Shown: positions 44,086-52,803, numbered from the stretch's first letter. The stretch is DNA of 64,000 bases from Anseongella ginsenosidimutans (GCF_008033235.1 NZ_CP042432.1:744001-808000); one strand, 5' to 3'. A program made the numbers and translations. The notes: generated by a model not told the origin, from the letters alone.

Positions 44086-47000
44086 TTAAAAGGTGAGGGA
44101 CAATCCAAGGGTGAAGCTTTTGATCATCGGGTAATTATAGCCGTTGCCGGCTCCCCGCTCATCAACATTACGGCTGGTAAGAACCCGGTCGGACCCGGAA
44201 GTACTCTCCACATCCAGGTCCCGTGTGATCCGGTAAAGCGGACTCCAGGACCAGAGATTCTCCCCGGTCAGGTAAATACGTGCCTGGCTCAGTCCCACCC
44301 GGCTTATCAGCTGTGCGGGAAGATTGTAGCCAACTTGCAGGTTTTTGAGCCGGATGTAGGCGATATTAAGGATATATTTGGTTTGAGGAGTAGACAATTC
44401 CCTGTCGGCCCCCTGGGCAATATAACCCCGGTAACGTGGCAAAAAGGCATCCGGATTGTCTTCCGACCATATATTCCCGATCTGCCATTTGGGCATGTCA
44501 TTGTAGGGGCGGTTATACTGGCCCCAGAAAATGCTGGCCTCCCGGTCAGGAAACCAATCCTGCTTGGCAACGCCCTGGAAAAAGGCGGAAAAGAAAAAAT
44601 TATTCCAGGAAGCGCCCAGGTTAATGCCGTAGCTATACCTGGGAGTGGAATTGCCGATCACCCGCATATCGCCGGCGCTGTCCGCCCGGTTAAGGCCGTT
44701 GTCAATAACGCCGTCGTTGTTCAGGTCGCGAAAACGGATATCGCCTGGCAGCAGCTGCCCGCTGGTGGAGGCCCTGATGTCCGTCTGGTCGGCGGCATTC
44801 TCGATCTCCTCTTCCGACCGGAAAAAGCCCTGCGTTTCGTAGCCCCAGATCTCGCCAAGCTTCTGCCCCACGTAATAATTGTCCAGGTCATTATTCTCGT
44901 TATTGAACTTGGTAATTTCGGCCTGGTAATCGGCCAGTGTGGCGCGGATATCGTAATTAAAGGGCTTGGAACCCAGCTCAAAGGCATCCCGCCAGGCAAC
45001 CGTTAATTCCCAGCCTTTGGTACGGAGGTCGGCATAATTTCCCCTGGGAACATCTGTTCCGAATACCGCTGGAAGTTCAGGGCCAACCGTGAACATATCG
45101 GTGGTTTCACGGACATAGGCGTCGGCGACGATATTTAACCGGTCCCGCAGCATGGCCAGGTCAATCCCTATATTTCGCGTGGTGCTGGTTTCCCAGGTAA
45201 GCCCGTCCGGGATCACACTGGGTTGCCCGGTTTTCTGAGGCCGGACGCCGCCAAGTACGCGACCCGATTGCTCGATCGTGAATTTTTCCTGGAATGAATA
45301 GGATTCAATGCTTCCGTTACCCAGGCTGCCGTAGGACGCCCGGATCTTCAGGTTGGAGATCATGTTTTCGGATACTTTCCAGAAAGGTTCTTCGGACACC
45401 CGCCAGCCTACCGATACCGAGGGAAAGAAGGCGTAACGCTGACTTTCGGGGAACTTGGAGGAACCATCGTACCGGCCGTTCACTTCCAGCAGGTAGCGGC
45501 TGTCGTACGCATAGTTCAGCCGGAAGAAACCGCCCATGATGTTCCAGCGTTCGTAGCCTCCGCCGGTGACGATAGATTGCCCCAGCGCCAGGTTAATGTC
45601 CTTCGCATCTTCGAAGATAAGCCCGTTACGAAGATTGCTGATGCCCTTAAAGGTGGATTGCTCGTAATTGTAACCGGCCATTCCCTTGAAGTAATGTTTT
45701 CCTGCGAAGGTATTCTCGTATTCGCCGTAGAAGTTGGTGGCCAGGTATTGCGTGCGGTCAAGGACGTTCTGGATATCGTTGTAATTGGTGCCTACGTACT
45801 CGATCACGCCGGGCTTGCGGCTGTAGGGCACTTTTACCCGCAGGCGCTGTTCATCATAATCCGTGTTCTGGAACGTGAAATCGCCTTTCAGCCGGAACTT
45901 ATTATCGTAAAAGTTAGTATTGAAGGAAGTGGTGTTCCTCAGGACCTTCCGGTTCATGTCAATCCCATTCTTCCCGTAGTAAAAATCGCCTACGGTATAG
46001 GCTGCCGAATAGGTGAGCGTACCGTCAGGATTCAGCAGCGGCGACATGGGATGCCCTTCATCAGCAATGTTCCGCCATATGCTCCCGCCTTCGCCAACGT
46101 TCAGAGGATTATGGTATTGCATTGAAGAATAACTGGCATTATTCTCCACGTTCAGCCAGGGAAAGAGCTGGACAGCCCCCTTGGCGCGGAGGTTATACAT
46201 CTTATAATCGTCGGAGTTATACCGGAACAGGCCATCCTGGCCGAACAGCCGCCCGGTCACATAATAACTGGCTTTCCCGGAACTCCCCGACACGGAAAGA
46301 TTATGTTCCGTAGAACTGAAATCGTCTTTGTAGAGCAGATCATACCAGTCAGTGCTTCCGTAGTACACATATTCGCCGTTCTCGTTCACTTCCACATCCG
46401 GCAGGCTCGGATCATTGGACCGCCTCTCCAGCTCTGCCAGGTATTCCTGTGAAAACTTCAGCGTTTTATTGACGTTCTGGGGAGTCTGCGAATAATCGTT
46501 CCATGCCGTCCAGGCTTCGTTGAACATTTTCGCCCAAAGATATCCGTCCGTCACCAGGTCCGGCACGGTGGTAGGCTGCTTAAAGGACTGGTTGATGGAA
46601 TAGGACACGCTGGTCTTCCCTTCCGCAGGCGCTTTGGTCGTGATCAGCACCACTCCAAAGGCTCCCCTTGCGCCATAAATAGCGGCCGAAGAGGCGTCTT
46701 TCAGCACGGTAACCGAAGCAATGTCGGAAGGGTTCAGCGTTCTCGGATCGCCTTCCACGCCGTCGATAAGGACCAGGGCGCTTCCTCCCTGCCCGATGGA
46801 GGTATTTCCGCGGATATTAAAAGTTGGCGACTGGATAGGCTTGCCGTCCTGCATGTCAATGTTCAGGTTGGGGATGACTCCTACCAGGCCCTGGGAGACG
46901 TTTGGCATGGGCCGGTTTTCCAGCACCTCGCTGGTCACCTGGTCAACGGCCCCGGTGAGGTTAACCTTTTTCTGGGTTCCGTAACCAACTACGACCACTT

Positions 47001-47754
47001 CTTCCAGCGATGCGACATCGGGTTCCAGGCTGACGTTAACCAGCTCCCTCCCGCCTGTTGCTTCTTCCCTTGTTTTATAACCTATAAAACTGAATACCAG
47101 AACTCCGCCTTCGGGAATATTTTCAAGCGTGTACCTTCCCTCCGGATCGGTCGAGGTGCCGTTCAGGCTTCCTTTCAACAGCACGCTGACCCCCGGAAGG
47201 GGCTCCCCGGCATTGTCTGTAACCTGTCCGGATACGCGCTGCTGAAGCATCCTGGCCTCCAGCCTTCCGCGAACTGCTTTTCCTATCTCAGACAGGGAAA
47301 TAACCGTATTTTTTGCCAGGAGCGAAGTCTGCCCGCTAAGTGGAACTGGCTCCCTTTTCGTATAAATGATATATTGCTCTTTCCCTGACTGCTCGCAGGC
47401 AAGGCCCAGCGGGGCCAGGAAGCCGTTAAGGCCTTTTCCAAAATTTCCCGAAAACCGATTGCCTGCGGGCGGGATCACGTAAATGCCGCTTACCGTTTTT
47501 CCAATATAATTCAATGTTACATGGTATTTTCCCGAGAGGTCGTCGAGGACATTCTTCAGCAAAACCCGGCTTTCCCGGGGAGCAGCGGTTCTTCCGGCGC
47601 TTATTTCATGCTTTTCGTTCTGTGCATACTGAGCAGAGGAAATAATGTCAGCGTCCTGCTGTATTTCCCGGCTGCCTGCACCGGCGCTGTAGCAGCAAAG
47701 GGAAGAAGCTATCAGCACGATGCAGCTTTTAACGACTTTTACCTGTTTTATCAT
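44086..47754 (-). CDS. SusC/RagA TonB-dependent transporter with N-terminal STN domain
   Basis: A 1222-residue outer-membrane receptor. Signal peptide, then an STN domain (about 60-115, VLDDLSGKYHVTLNYIG), a carboxypeptidase-regulatory-like domain (about 170-255) and the SusC box EEVVVVGYGTQKKVNLTGAV. A plug with ALVLIDGVEGDPRTL and the barrel ending FTLGLSLTF follow. The STN domain marks it as the sensor for the FecR/ECF sigma pair encoded immediately upstream (47800-49437). It is the largest of the three SusC proteins here. Its SusD partner gene is disrupted in this sequence, and an EEP-family enzyme is encoded further downstream. Confidence 0.94.
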   Translation of the reverse strand: MIKQVKVVKSCIVLIASSLCCYSAGAGSREIQQDADIISSAQYAQNEKHEISAGRTAAPRESRVLLKNVLDDLSGKYHVTLNYIGKTVSGIYVIPPAGNRFSGNFGKGLNGFLAPLGLACEQSGKEQYIIYTKREPVPLSGQTSLLAKNTVISLSEIGKAVRGRLEARMLQQRVSGQVTDNAGEPLPGVSVLLKGSLNGTSTDPEGRYTLENIPEGGVLVFSFIGYKTREEATGGRELVNVSLEPDVASLEEVVVVGYGTQKKVNLTGAVDQVTSEVLENRPMPNVSQGLVGVIPNLNIDMQDGKPIQSPTFNIRGNTSIGQGGSALVLIDGVEGDPRTLNPSDIASVTVLKDASSAAIYGARGAFGVVLITTKAPAEGKTSVSYSINQSFKQPTTVPDLVTDGYLWAKMFNEAWTAWNDYSQTPQNVNKTLKFSQEYLAELERRSNDPSLPDVEVNENGEYVYYGSTDWYDLLYKDDFSSTEHNLSVSGSSGKASYYVTGRLFGQDGLFRYNSDDYKMYNLRAKGAVQLFPWLNVENNASYSSMQYHNPLNVGEGGSIWRNIADEGHPMSPLLNPDGTLTYSAAYTVGDFYYGKNGIDMNRKVLRNTTSFNTNFYDNKFRLKGDFTFQNTDYDEQRLRVKVPYSRKPGVIEYVGTNYNDIQNVLDRTQYLATNFYGEYENTFAGKHYFKGMAGYNYEQSTFKGISNLRNGLIFEDAKDINLALGQSIVTGGGYERWNIMGGFFRLNYAYDSRYLLEVNGRYDGSSKFPESQRYAFFPSVSVGWRVSEEPFWKVSENMISNLKIRASYGSLGNGSIESYSFQEKFTIEQSGRVLGGVRPQKTGQPSVIPDGLTWETSTTRNIGIDLAMLRDRLNIVADAYVRETTDMFTVGPELPAVFGTDVPRGNYADLRTKGWELTVAWRDAFELGSKPFNYDIRATLADYQAEITKFNNENNDLDNYYVGQKLGEIWGYETQGFFRSEEEIENAADQTDIRASTSGQLLPGDIRFRDLNNDGVIDNGLNRADSAGDMRVIGNSTPRYSYGINLGASWNNFFFSAFFQGVAKQDWFPDREASIFWGQYNRPYNDMPKWQIGNIWSEDNPDAFLPRYRGYIAQGADRELSTPQTKYILNIAYIRLKNLQVGYNLPAQLISRVGLSQARIYLTGENLWSWSPLYRITRDLDVESTSGSDRVLTSRNVDERGAGNGYNYPMIKSFTLGLSLTF

Positions 47755-47799
47755 GTTGCGAAGCTATTTTGCGAATATTAAGTTAGTACGAACTCCAAA

Positions 47800-48840
47800 T
47801 CATCTTTTTACTATGATTATTTCCTTGTCATTCCGGATAATTTCCACGTTAAACGTCCGGGAAAGTGTTTTAAAGAATACATCCACGTTATCCATGGGTA
47901 TGGTCCCGGTAAAGGTTTCCTCCAGGAGTTCCCGGTCTTCAAAGCGAATGGCGATCCCGAAATTATCCTGCAGTGAACGGGCCACTTCCAGGATGGGCGT
48001 TCCTTTAAAACGAAGAATATTCGTTCTCCAGGAAGAATAAAGCTCCGGGTCAACTCTGGCGCTGATCAATTTGCCTGTCCTGTACGACCAGCTGATCATA
48101 TCGCCGGGCTTCATCAGGAGATTTTCCCGGTTTTTTGCATCCTGCTTTTGAGTTCCCGGATTGAGCAGAAGTTCCACAGCGCCATTATTCAGCACTACTT
48201 TAGTGGCGATATGCCTTGTGTTAACATTGAATTCTGTGCCGGTCACCTTTACGGTCATATCATTGGTATGCACCAGGAATTGTTGATTATTGCTTTTATG
48301 CACGACCGAGAAGAAAGCTTCGCCTTCCAGCCAGATCTCCCTTGGCCGCTCATTATCCCAACTGCGGGTATACCGGAGGTGGGAATTGGCGTTTAATTTG
48401 ACGATGGAGTTGTCCGGAAGAACGATGGTGCTGATTTCGCCATAAGCGGTATCATGACTTACCGGCGCGCGGTAATAAAAATAAAAGGCAAGGGATACCA
48501 CCATCAGCAGGGCTGCCAGCGCCGCGGCGTACCGGAGGCGGCGCGTCAGGACCCGGCGGGAAGGCGAAGCGCCCGGCAGGGGAATGACCGGCCGCTCATC
48601 GCGGATTGTCTGTCCGATCCTTTCCCAGGTTTGCGCCTGTTCCTCCGGTGAAGCCTGATGCTGCCTGAACCGGATCAGCTGTAAAACTTCGCGTGCCTGC
48701 TGTACTTCCTCCGCCTTTTCGGAATTGTTCAAAAGCCAGCTTTCCCAAAAAGCTTCGATTTCCGGATCGGGATTCATGACCCACTTGCGGAAACGCTCAT
48801 CCAGCAGAAAATCCTTAACTGTGTAATCCTGGTATTGCAT
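47800..48840 (-). CDS. FecR-family anti-sigma regulator
   Basis: A 346-residue membrane protein. A cytosolic segment of about 90 residues (FRKWVMNPDPEIEAFWESWL) is followed by a single membrane helix at about 105-125 (AALAALLMVVSLAFYFYYR). The periplasmic FecR domain (ISTIVLPDNSIVKLNANSHL; REIWLEGEAFFSV) and the C-terminal STN-binding part (ILEVARSLQDNFGIAIRFED) come next. It lies between its ECF sigma gene and the STN-bearing SusC gene, all on the minus strand, and should transmit substrate binding at the outer membrane to the sigma factor. Confidence 0.93.
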   Translation of the reverse strand: MQYQDYTVKDFLLDERFRKWVMNPDPEIEAFWESWLLNNSEKAEEVQQAREVLQLIRFRQHQASPEEQAQTWERIGQTIRDERPVIPLPGASPSRRVLTRRLRYAAALAALLMVVSLAFYFYYRAPVSHDTAYGEISTIVLPDNSIVKLNANSHLRYTRSWDNERPREIWLEGEAFFSVVHKSNNQQFLVHTNDMTVKVTGTEFNVNTRHIATKVVLNNGAVELLLNPGTQKQDAKNRENLLMKPGDMISWSYRTGKLISARVDPELYSSWRTNILRFKGTPILEVARSLQDNFGIAIRFEDRELLEETFTGTIPMDNVDVFFKTLSRTFNVEIIRNDKEIIIVKR

Positions 48841-48885
48841 AACTTATACAATACCAAAGAGCGGTTCAGGAAAAACCTTAGCGAA

Positions 48886-49437
48886 TTATTTGAAAAAAAA
48901 TAAAAAAGCAGCCGGAAGCAGCTTGTCCCGGTGAGTTCTCAGGAAATCAAGCGCTTTGGAGAGGAGTACGTAGGTGGAGTTAATATTCAGGGACATGATA
49001 GCGGCGACTTCTTTCGGGCTTAAGCCTTCATAATAACGTAAAAACAGGGCCTCTTTTTGCCTCCTGGAAAGCTTATTGATAAGCTCCTGCAGCTTTTGCC
49101 TTTTTATTTGCCCGGTCTGTTCCAGGATGATGCTGTCTTCCGGGGAAAGGCAGAATTCAAATTCTCCGGGAAAACCGAACAGCCGCTTTACAGGAAGCAG
49201 CCGGTTCTGCCTGGAAAGGGCGATTATTCTTCTCTTCAGGCAGGCGTATAAATAGAATTTAACGGAGCTGGTAGCCGAAAGCCGCTGGCGGGATTTCCAC
49301 AGGGTTACGAACACATCGTGAATTCCGTCACGGATCAGCTCCGCCTGCGGAATAAGCTTCATCCCGTAATTGAAGAGCCGGGGAAAAAACCTATTGTAAA
49401 TCAGGGCGAAAGCCTGTTTATCACCATTCCGCAACAT
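48886..49437 (-). CDS. ECF sigma factor (FecR-linked), probably 5'-disrupted
   Basis: The visible 183 residues contain region 2 (RDGIHDVFVTLWKSRQRL, VKFYLYACLKRRII) and region 4 (LSRRQKEALFLRYYEGLSPK). The ATG at 49437 cuts into region 2: in the same frame upstream the sequence still reads SGLDDEALWA, the usual N-terminal part of these factors, but has no start codon. An ATG at 49520 begins MSIQDLRAEPP in another frame and would join this frame if the run of six G at 49488-49493 were seven. So either the gene starts at 49437 with a short N-terminus, or it carries a one-base deletion. It heads the fecR/susC/susD operon. Confidence 0.85.
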   Translation of the reverse strand: MLRNGDKQAFALIYNRFFPRLFNYGMKLIPQAELIRDGIHDVFVTLWKSRQRLSATSSVKFYLYACLKRRIIALSRQNRLLPVKRLFGFPGEFEFCLSPEDSIILEQTGQIKRQKLQELINKLSRRQKEALFLRYYEGLSPKEVAAIMSLNINSTYVLLSKALDFLRTHRDKLLPAAFLFFFK

Positions 49438-49570
49438 CGCCCAAAGCGCTTCATCGTCAAGCCCGGAATATGCAGGATCGCTATCCCGGGGGGCTCCGCT
49501 CGAAGGTCTTGGATGGACATGATTCAGGTTTAATTACCCTCTAATTTAGGGTTATTTTAGCAAGAAATCC

Positions 49571-49578
49571 TACCTTTG
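49571..49578 (+). promoter_or_regulatory. Bacteroidota -7 box for the DUF3127 gene
   Basis: TACCTTTG is a perfect match to the TAnnTTTG -7 consensus, 20 bases before the ATG. TTTA at about 49545-49548 is a weak -33 candidate. Confidence 0.55.
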
Positions 49579-49598
49579 AACAAGAAAAGAGGACAGAT

Positions 49599-49967
49599 AT
49601 GGAAATCAAAGGAAAAGTTGTTGAAGTGTCGGAGGTAATGCAGGTAACGGACACGTTTAAAAAGCGCGAACTGATCGTTGAATATGTTGAAAATAACCCT
49701 GCTTATCCCGAATACCTGAAATTTGAAACGCTGCAGGAAAAATGCAATTTGCTGGATGCGGTAAAGCCGGGCGATGAAGTGGAAGTTGCCTTTAACCTCC
49801 GCGGCCGCCCATGGACCGGGAAAGATGGCCGGAAGCAATATTTTAATTCGCTCGTACTCTGGAAAATAAACATTGCGGGAGGTTCCTCCGCCCAGGAAGG
49901 AACGGATCAAATACCTGATTACGTTCAGCAGGATCCGAACTCGCAGGATGATGATTTGCCGTTTTAG
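49599..49967 (+). CDS. DUF3127 protein with SSB-like acidic tip
   Basis: A 122-residue cytosolic protein. Residues 1-92 form an OB-fold-like DUF3127 domain (GKVVEVSEVMQVTDTFKKRE; NLRGRPWTGKDGRKQYFNSL). A flexible Gln/Asp/Pro linker follows, and the last six residues are DDDLPF. That tip is nearly identical to the DDDIPF end by which single-stranded-DNA-binding protein docks its partners, so this protein may bind nucleic acid and recruit repair or replication proteins. DUF3127 has no proven role to my knowledge. Preceded by a clear promoter, it is transcribed away from the sigma gene. Confidence 0.86.
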   Translation: MEIKGKVVEVSEVMQVTDTFKKRELIVEYVENNPAYPEYLKFETLQEKCNLLDAVKPGDEVEVAFNLRGRPWTGKDGRKQYFNSLVLWKINIAGGSSAQEGTDQIPDYVQQDPNSQDDDLPF

Positions 49968-50073
49968 CGGCGGCATCAAGCAGCATCAATTAGCAAGGCT
50001 TGGCGCGTAGTACCATTGCGCATAGTGCCTTACGCATAGTTGCTTTGCGTGTCTTTGCCTTTGCGCGCAGGCT

Positions 50074-50155
50074 GGAAATGGCATGGCCGGACTCGTTCAG
50101 GCGATTCTCCGGCGTGCCGGAGAATCAACATCACTCGCTCGGCCATGCCATTTCC
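50074..50155. repeat. Nested inverted repeat (palindrome within a palindrome)
   Basis: Outer arms of 16 bp match perfectly (50074-50089 GGAAATGGCATGGCCG with 50140-50155). Between them is a second, independent perfect hairpin of 11 bp with a two-base loop (50103-50113 GATTCTCCGGC with 50116-50126). The whole unit is 82 bases and non-coding, and it lies in the junk zone between the DUF3127 gene and the intron remnant. It could be a small palindromic mobile element of REP/MITE type. Confidence 0.75.
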
Positions 50156-50199
50156 GGGCCTGGGCCTGGGCTCCTGCCCCTGCCACAATGTTCATGTCC

Positions 50200-50306
50200 T
50201 GATATTTGCTGCTGAATGATTTTTCGGGTTCAGCAAGAGGATTGCGGCCCTGCCGGTGTTTGTAGAGGACTTTCACCTCCAAGAGTCTGCGCCCTGCCGG
50301 GCGCAC
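50200..50306 (-). mobile_element. 5' remnant of a group II intron
   Basis: Read on the minus strand from 50306, the sequence begins GTGCG, the canonical group II intron 5' end, and continues with a GGAGGTGAAAGTCCTCTACA segment. A very similar GAAGTCCTCTACA block occurs in the intron-like sequence at about 62530. Similarity fades after about 100 bases and no reverse transcriptase or domain V follows, so only a fragment is left. It abuts the terminator at 50312. Confidence 0.55.
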
Positions 50307-50311
50307 CACGC

Positions 50312-50343
50312 AAAAAGCCCCGGCTTTCGCCGGGGCTTTTTTT
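50312..50343. terminator. Strong bidirectional intrinsic terminator
   Basis: A 9-bp GC-rich stem AGCCCCGGC / GCCGGGGCT with a four-base loop, preceded by five A and followed by seven T, works in both directions. It marks the boundary between the GC-rich genome side and the AT-rich cluster side. Confidence 0.85.
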
Positions 50344-50540
50344 CATTTGTCGGGGTGATGAGAATCTGTTAGAACACTTATTCGGAATTTTGAAAGTAAT
50401 TGGTAATTTTATTGAGAAAAATCAAAATAAATAGTTTAAATAATGCCATTTTGACAATCGCGATGGCAACACATCAGATCCGCTTTCCTACATTTCCCTT
50501 TTTCTCCTCAATAAATAGAAGCATCGAATTTTGACAATGT

Positions 50541-50711
50541 TGTAGCTATATCAGGACGGGTCAAGGGATCAGGCAAGCCATTATAGCCGTGCCTGAAAAG
50601 GCTATCGGTTCAAGCTTTGCCGATGAGCCACTTACGGAATTCGGCTACCAATACGACTGGCATGTGAAGCCTGCTCAGGCACGACTAAAGGTCAAACATC
50701 ACTTTATATGA
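50541..50711 (+). pseudogene. Fragment of a DEAD/type III restriction-like helicase gene
   Basis: An open stretch of 56 codons ends at TGA 50709-50711. It reads YIRTGQGIRQAIIAVPEK and then AIGSSFADEPLTEFGYQYDW, which resembles the start of a helicase just after the Walker A loop, where a TGSGKTRQAIIAVPE-type pattern is expected. No start codon or remaining domains are present, and the segment overlaps the 3' end of the glycosyltransferase pseudogene on the other strand. It appears to be a recombination remnant. The family match is from memory of the motif and is moderate. Confidence 0.4.
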
Positions 50712-51369
50712 CCCATACCTTTCATTGTAAACTCTTCTTAATTCCCTCCTCTTTTCCTGCCGTATTTCCTCATTATTTTTAGTCAAATAATTGACGTGTT
50801 TTACCTTAAAAAAATCACTAATAACAATTTTTCGTTGCAATAACTTTGCCTGATAGGCAATTTCCCAGTCATAGCCCATCCACTTTTTGACATAGGAAAT
50901 CCCCCGAAGCTCTCAATAAAATCAATATCCAAAGCACAGCAAAGAATGTCCGAATGCAGAACAGCTCTGTTCTTGTGTTCTCTATTACTCACCATCCACG
51001 GGTAATGACCTCCCTGATCAGAATTTTTAGTTATTGATGCACTCAATTGAACTATCTCGGGATGATTGTCAAGTATTATTTCAAAATATTTCATCTCAAT
51101 TCTAGTAATTGGCACTATATCATTGACTACCAGAAATAAGTATTGAGCACCCTGATCTCGCGCAATTTTCAGGGAATCGATAATTCCACCGCCTACTCCT
51201 GAGTTCTCTTCGTTCTGATGAGTAATAACAGTGCTTCTACTTTCATGGCTGGCGTTGTCCAAACATTTATATCATAGCCAGGATTCCACTTTTTGAATTT
51301 CCGATAAAGTAGGTCGGTTCTCCAGCCACCGCAATATTCTAACAAAACACAGCATATTTTCTTTCTCAT
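50685..51369 (-). pseudogene. Family 2-like glycosyltransferase, broken by two frameshifts
   Basis: Three reading frames on the minus strand join into one protein of about 226 residues. It starts at ATG 51369 (MRKKICCVLLEYCGGWRTD) and changes frame near 51264, where one more T would give NVLDNASHESRSTV. It then continues through HQNEENSGVGGGIIDSL and YLFLVVNDIVPIT (a DxD-like site). It changes frame again at about 50895, where one more C would give GGFPYVKKWMGYDW, and ends at 50685. The pattern is that of small GT2 sugar transferases. It is the last gene of the peptide cluster on this strand, 135 bases after the HlyD gene. Whether it is truly dead or misread needs resequencing. Confidence 0.7.
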
Positions 51370-51435
51370 ATTTTTTTAACAAATTAAATCCCATTTGCCT
51401 TAATCAACCGGACTATCGAATCAAGATACTGGTGA

Positions 51436-51500
51436 AAAGGATGAAGATTTTATCATAAGTGACAGTCTTTCAACTTTAGTCGGCTTTAGCCGGTAGTAGT
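51436..51500 (-). repeat. Intergenic repeat of the peptide cluster, copy C (divergent)
   Basis: On the plus strand it reads GACAGTCTTTCAACTTTAGT, then CGGCTTTAGCCGG. This resembles copy B at 57441-57501 (CACAGTCTATCAATTTTGAG, then CCTGTTTTAGTTGGC). It lies between the HlyD stop and the glycosyltransferase start and contains a small CGGCTTTAGCCG hairpin. Similarity to copy A is weaker. Confidence 0.45.
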
Positions 51501-51504
51501 TTAA

Positions 51505-52803
51505 TTAATTCCCTCGCTCCATCACCAGTCGGACGTTCCGCATCAGTCGTTGCAGCAGTGAAGCATCCTCAGTAATAATCTCCGCCGTGCCCACCATCCC
51601 CGTAGTAAGCCGGATAGCCCCTTCGTCTGGTTCCGACTGGATATCCACTCGAGAGAGGAACACGCTGTCGTGGTAAGGTACCCGGTTCAACTGCCCTACC
51701 TCTCCATGGAGTACCCCATATTCTTGAAACGGGTAGCTGTCAAGTTTGAGAAGCACCTCCTGTCCCACCTTCACCTTGCCCATGTTGTACTGCGGCACAT
51801 TCACCTCCCCAAAGAAATCCGAGCTGCCCGGGTTCACATAAAAGACCTCCTGCCCCGCTTCTACATGCTGATGTGGCTGGATGATGCCCGCATACACCAC
51901 CATGCCCCTCTGCGGTGCACTCAGCACGTGCTGTACCTTCCACTGTTGCATCTCACTAACCAAACTGTTCAATGCCTGCATGAACTTCGATTTTTCCTCC
52001 GCGATTTGATTGTCCAAGTCGGCTAGTTCTTTCACTTTGGCCGTGCGCGAGGCGTCATTGGCCAATAGCGACGTTTCCGTTTGCTCTAACGGGTGTTGTT
52101 TGGCCAATAGTACGGTCCGCTGCTTCTGATATTCCGATGGCGAGATCACTTCTTTTTCCGCCAGTACCTTATACCGTTCAAACTCCTGCTCAGCCAACGC
52201 GTATTCTCGTTGCTGCAAGTCTCTCTGCTGTTCCAGTTGTGCCCGTTGCAGCCCGATGTTCCGCAAATCCTCTAACAGGTACGCTCGCCGTTTTAGGTAG
52301 ATGCCGGTACCTACAGCCGATCGGTAGTTGAGATACGACTGGTAGAATGCCTGATAACTGCCTTGCAGCTCTCCCAACCGCAAGCTTGTAGGTGCTTCTA
52401 TCACCGCATGTGCAGCATCCATTTCCTGCAGCAAGCTATCGCGCAACCCATGGAGCAGGTCCAGCAAAGCCAGCACCTGCCGGTGATCCGCCGTACTCTC
52501 CATCCACCCCAGTGGCTGACCTTGGGATACCGTATCCTTTTCGGTAACCAAGATGTTCACCAAGTTGCCCGTCATCCTTGCAATGACCGCCTTGGGTGCA
52601 TTTGTCGCATTGATGCGTACCGGTGCCCGCACAAGGTCCGGGTACCGGATGAAAGCCGTCAGTGCCACAATGGCCACCAGCACTACAAACACCCACGTGA
52701 TGCCCCAGCGGACCAGCGAGCTGGGTGGGGTGCCGATGATATCGGCGATATCATCGCTATGTATTTCCGTGCTGGTTGGTTGGTTGGTGGTCTCCTTTTT
52801 CAT
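51505..52803 (-). CDS. HlyD-family periplasmic adaptor of a peptide exporter
   Basis: A 432-residue membrane fusion protein. One N-terminal membrane helix at about 33-52 (WGITWVFVVLVAIVALTAFI) is followed by a biotinyl-lipoyl half (RMTGNLVNILVTEKDTVSQG). A long alpha-helical hairpin fills about 120-290, and the second lipoyl half with beta-barrel follows (VLSAPQRGMVVYAGIIQPHQ). It should link the C39 ABC exporter encoded 22 bases upstream to an outer-membrane channel. No TolC-like gene lies in the window. Bacteroidota bacteriocin-type systems usually have exactly this adaptor next to the transporter. Confidence 0.9.
   Translation of the reverse strand: MKKETTNQPTSTEIHSDDIADIIGTPPSSLVRWGITWVFVVLVAIVALTAFIRYPDLVRAPVRINATNAPKAVIARMTGNLVNILVTEKDTVSQGQPLGWMESTADHRQVLALLDLLHGLRDSLLQEMDAAHAVIEAPTSLRLGELQGSYQAFYQSYLNYRSAVGTGIYLKRRAYLLEDLRNIGLQRAQLEQQRDLQQREYALAEQEFERYKVLAEKEVISPSEYQKQRTVLLAKQHPLEQTETSLLANDASRTAKVKELADLDNQIAEEKSKFMQALNSLVSEMQQWKVQHVLSAPQRGMVVYAGIIQPHQHVEAGQEVFYVNPGSSDFFGEVNVPQYNMGKVKVGQEVLLKLDSYPFQEYGVLHGEVGQLNRVPYHDSVFLSRVDIQSEPDEGAIRLTTGMVGTAEIITEDASLLQRLMRNVRLVMERGN

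Noticed and set aside
36103-49520. Deliberate phase variation of SusC, SusD and sigma genes by G-tract slippage
   Set aside because: The tracts are only five or six bases long, shorter than usual contingency tracts, and all changes are in the same direction; base-calling error is simpler.
50445-50540. Direct repeat ATTTTGACAAT at about 50450 and 50526
   Set aside because: Only 11 bases in an AT-rich stretch, without symmetry or flanking duplication; could be chance.
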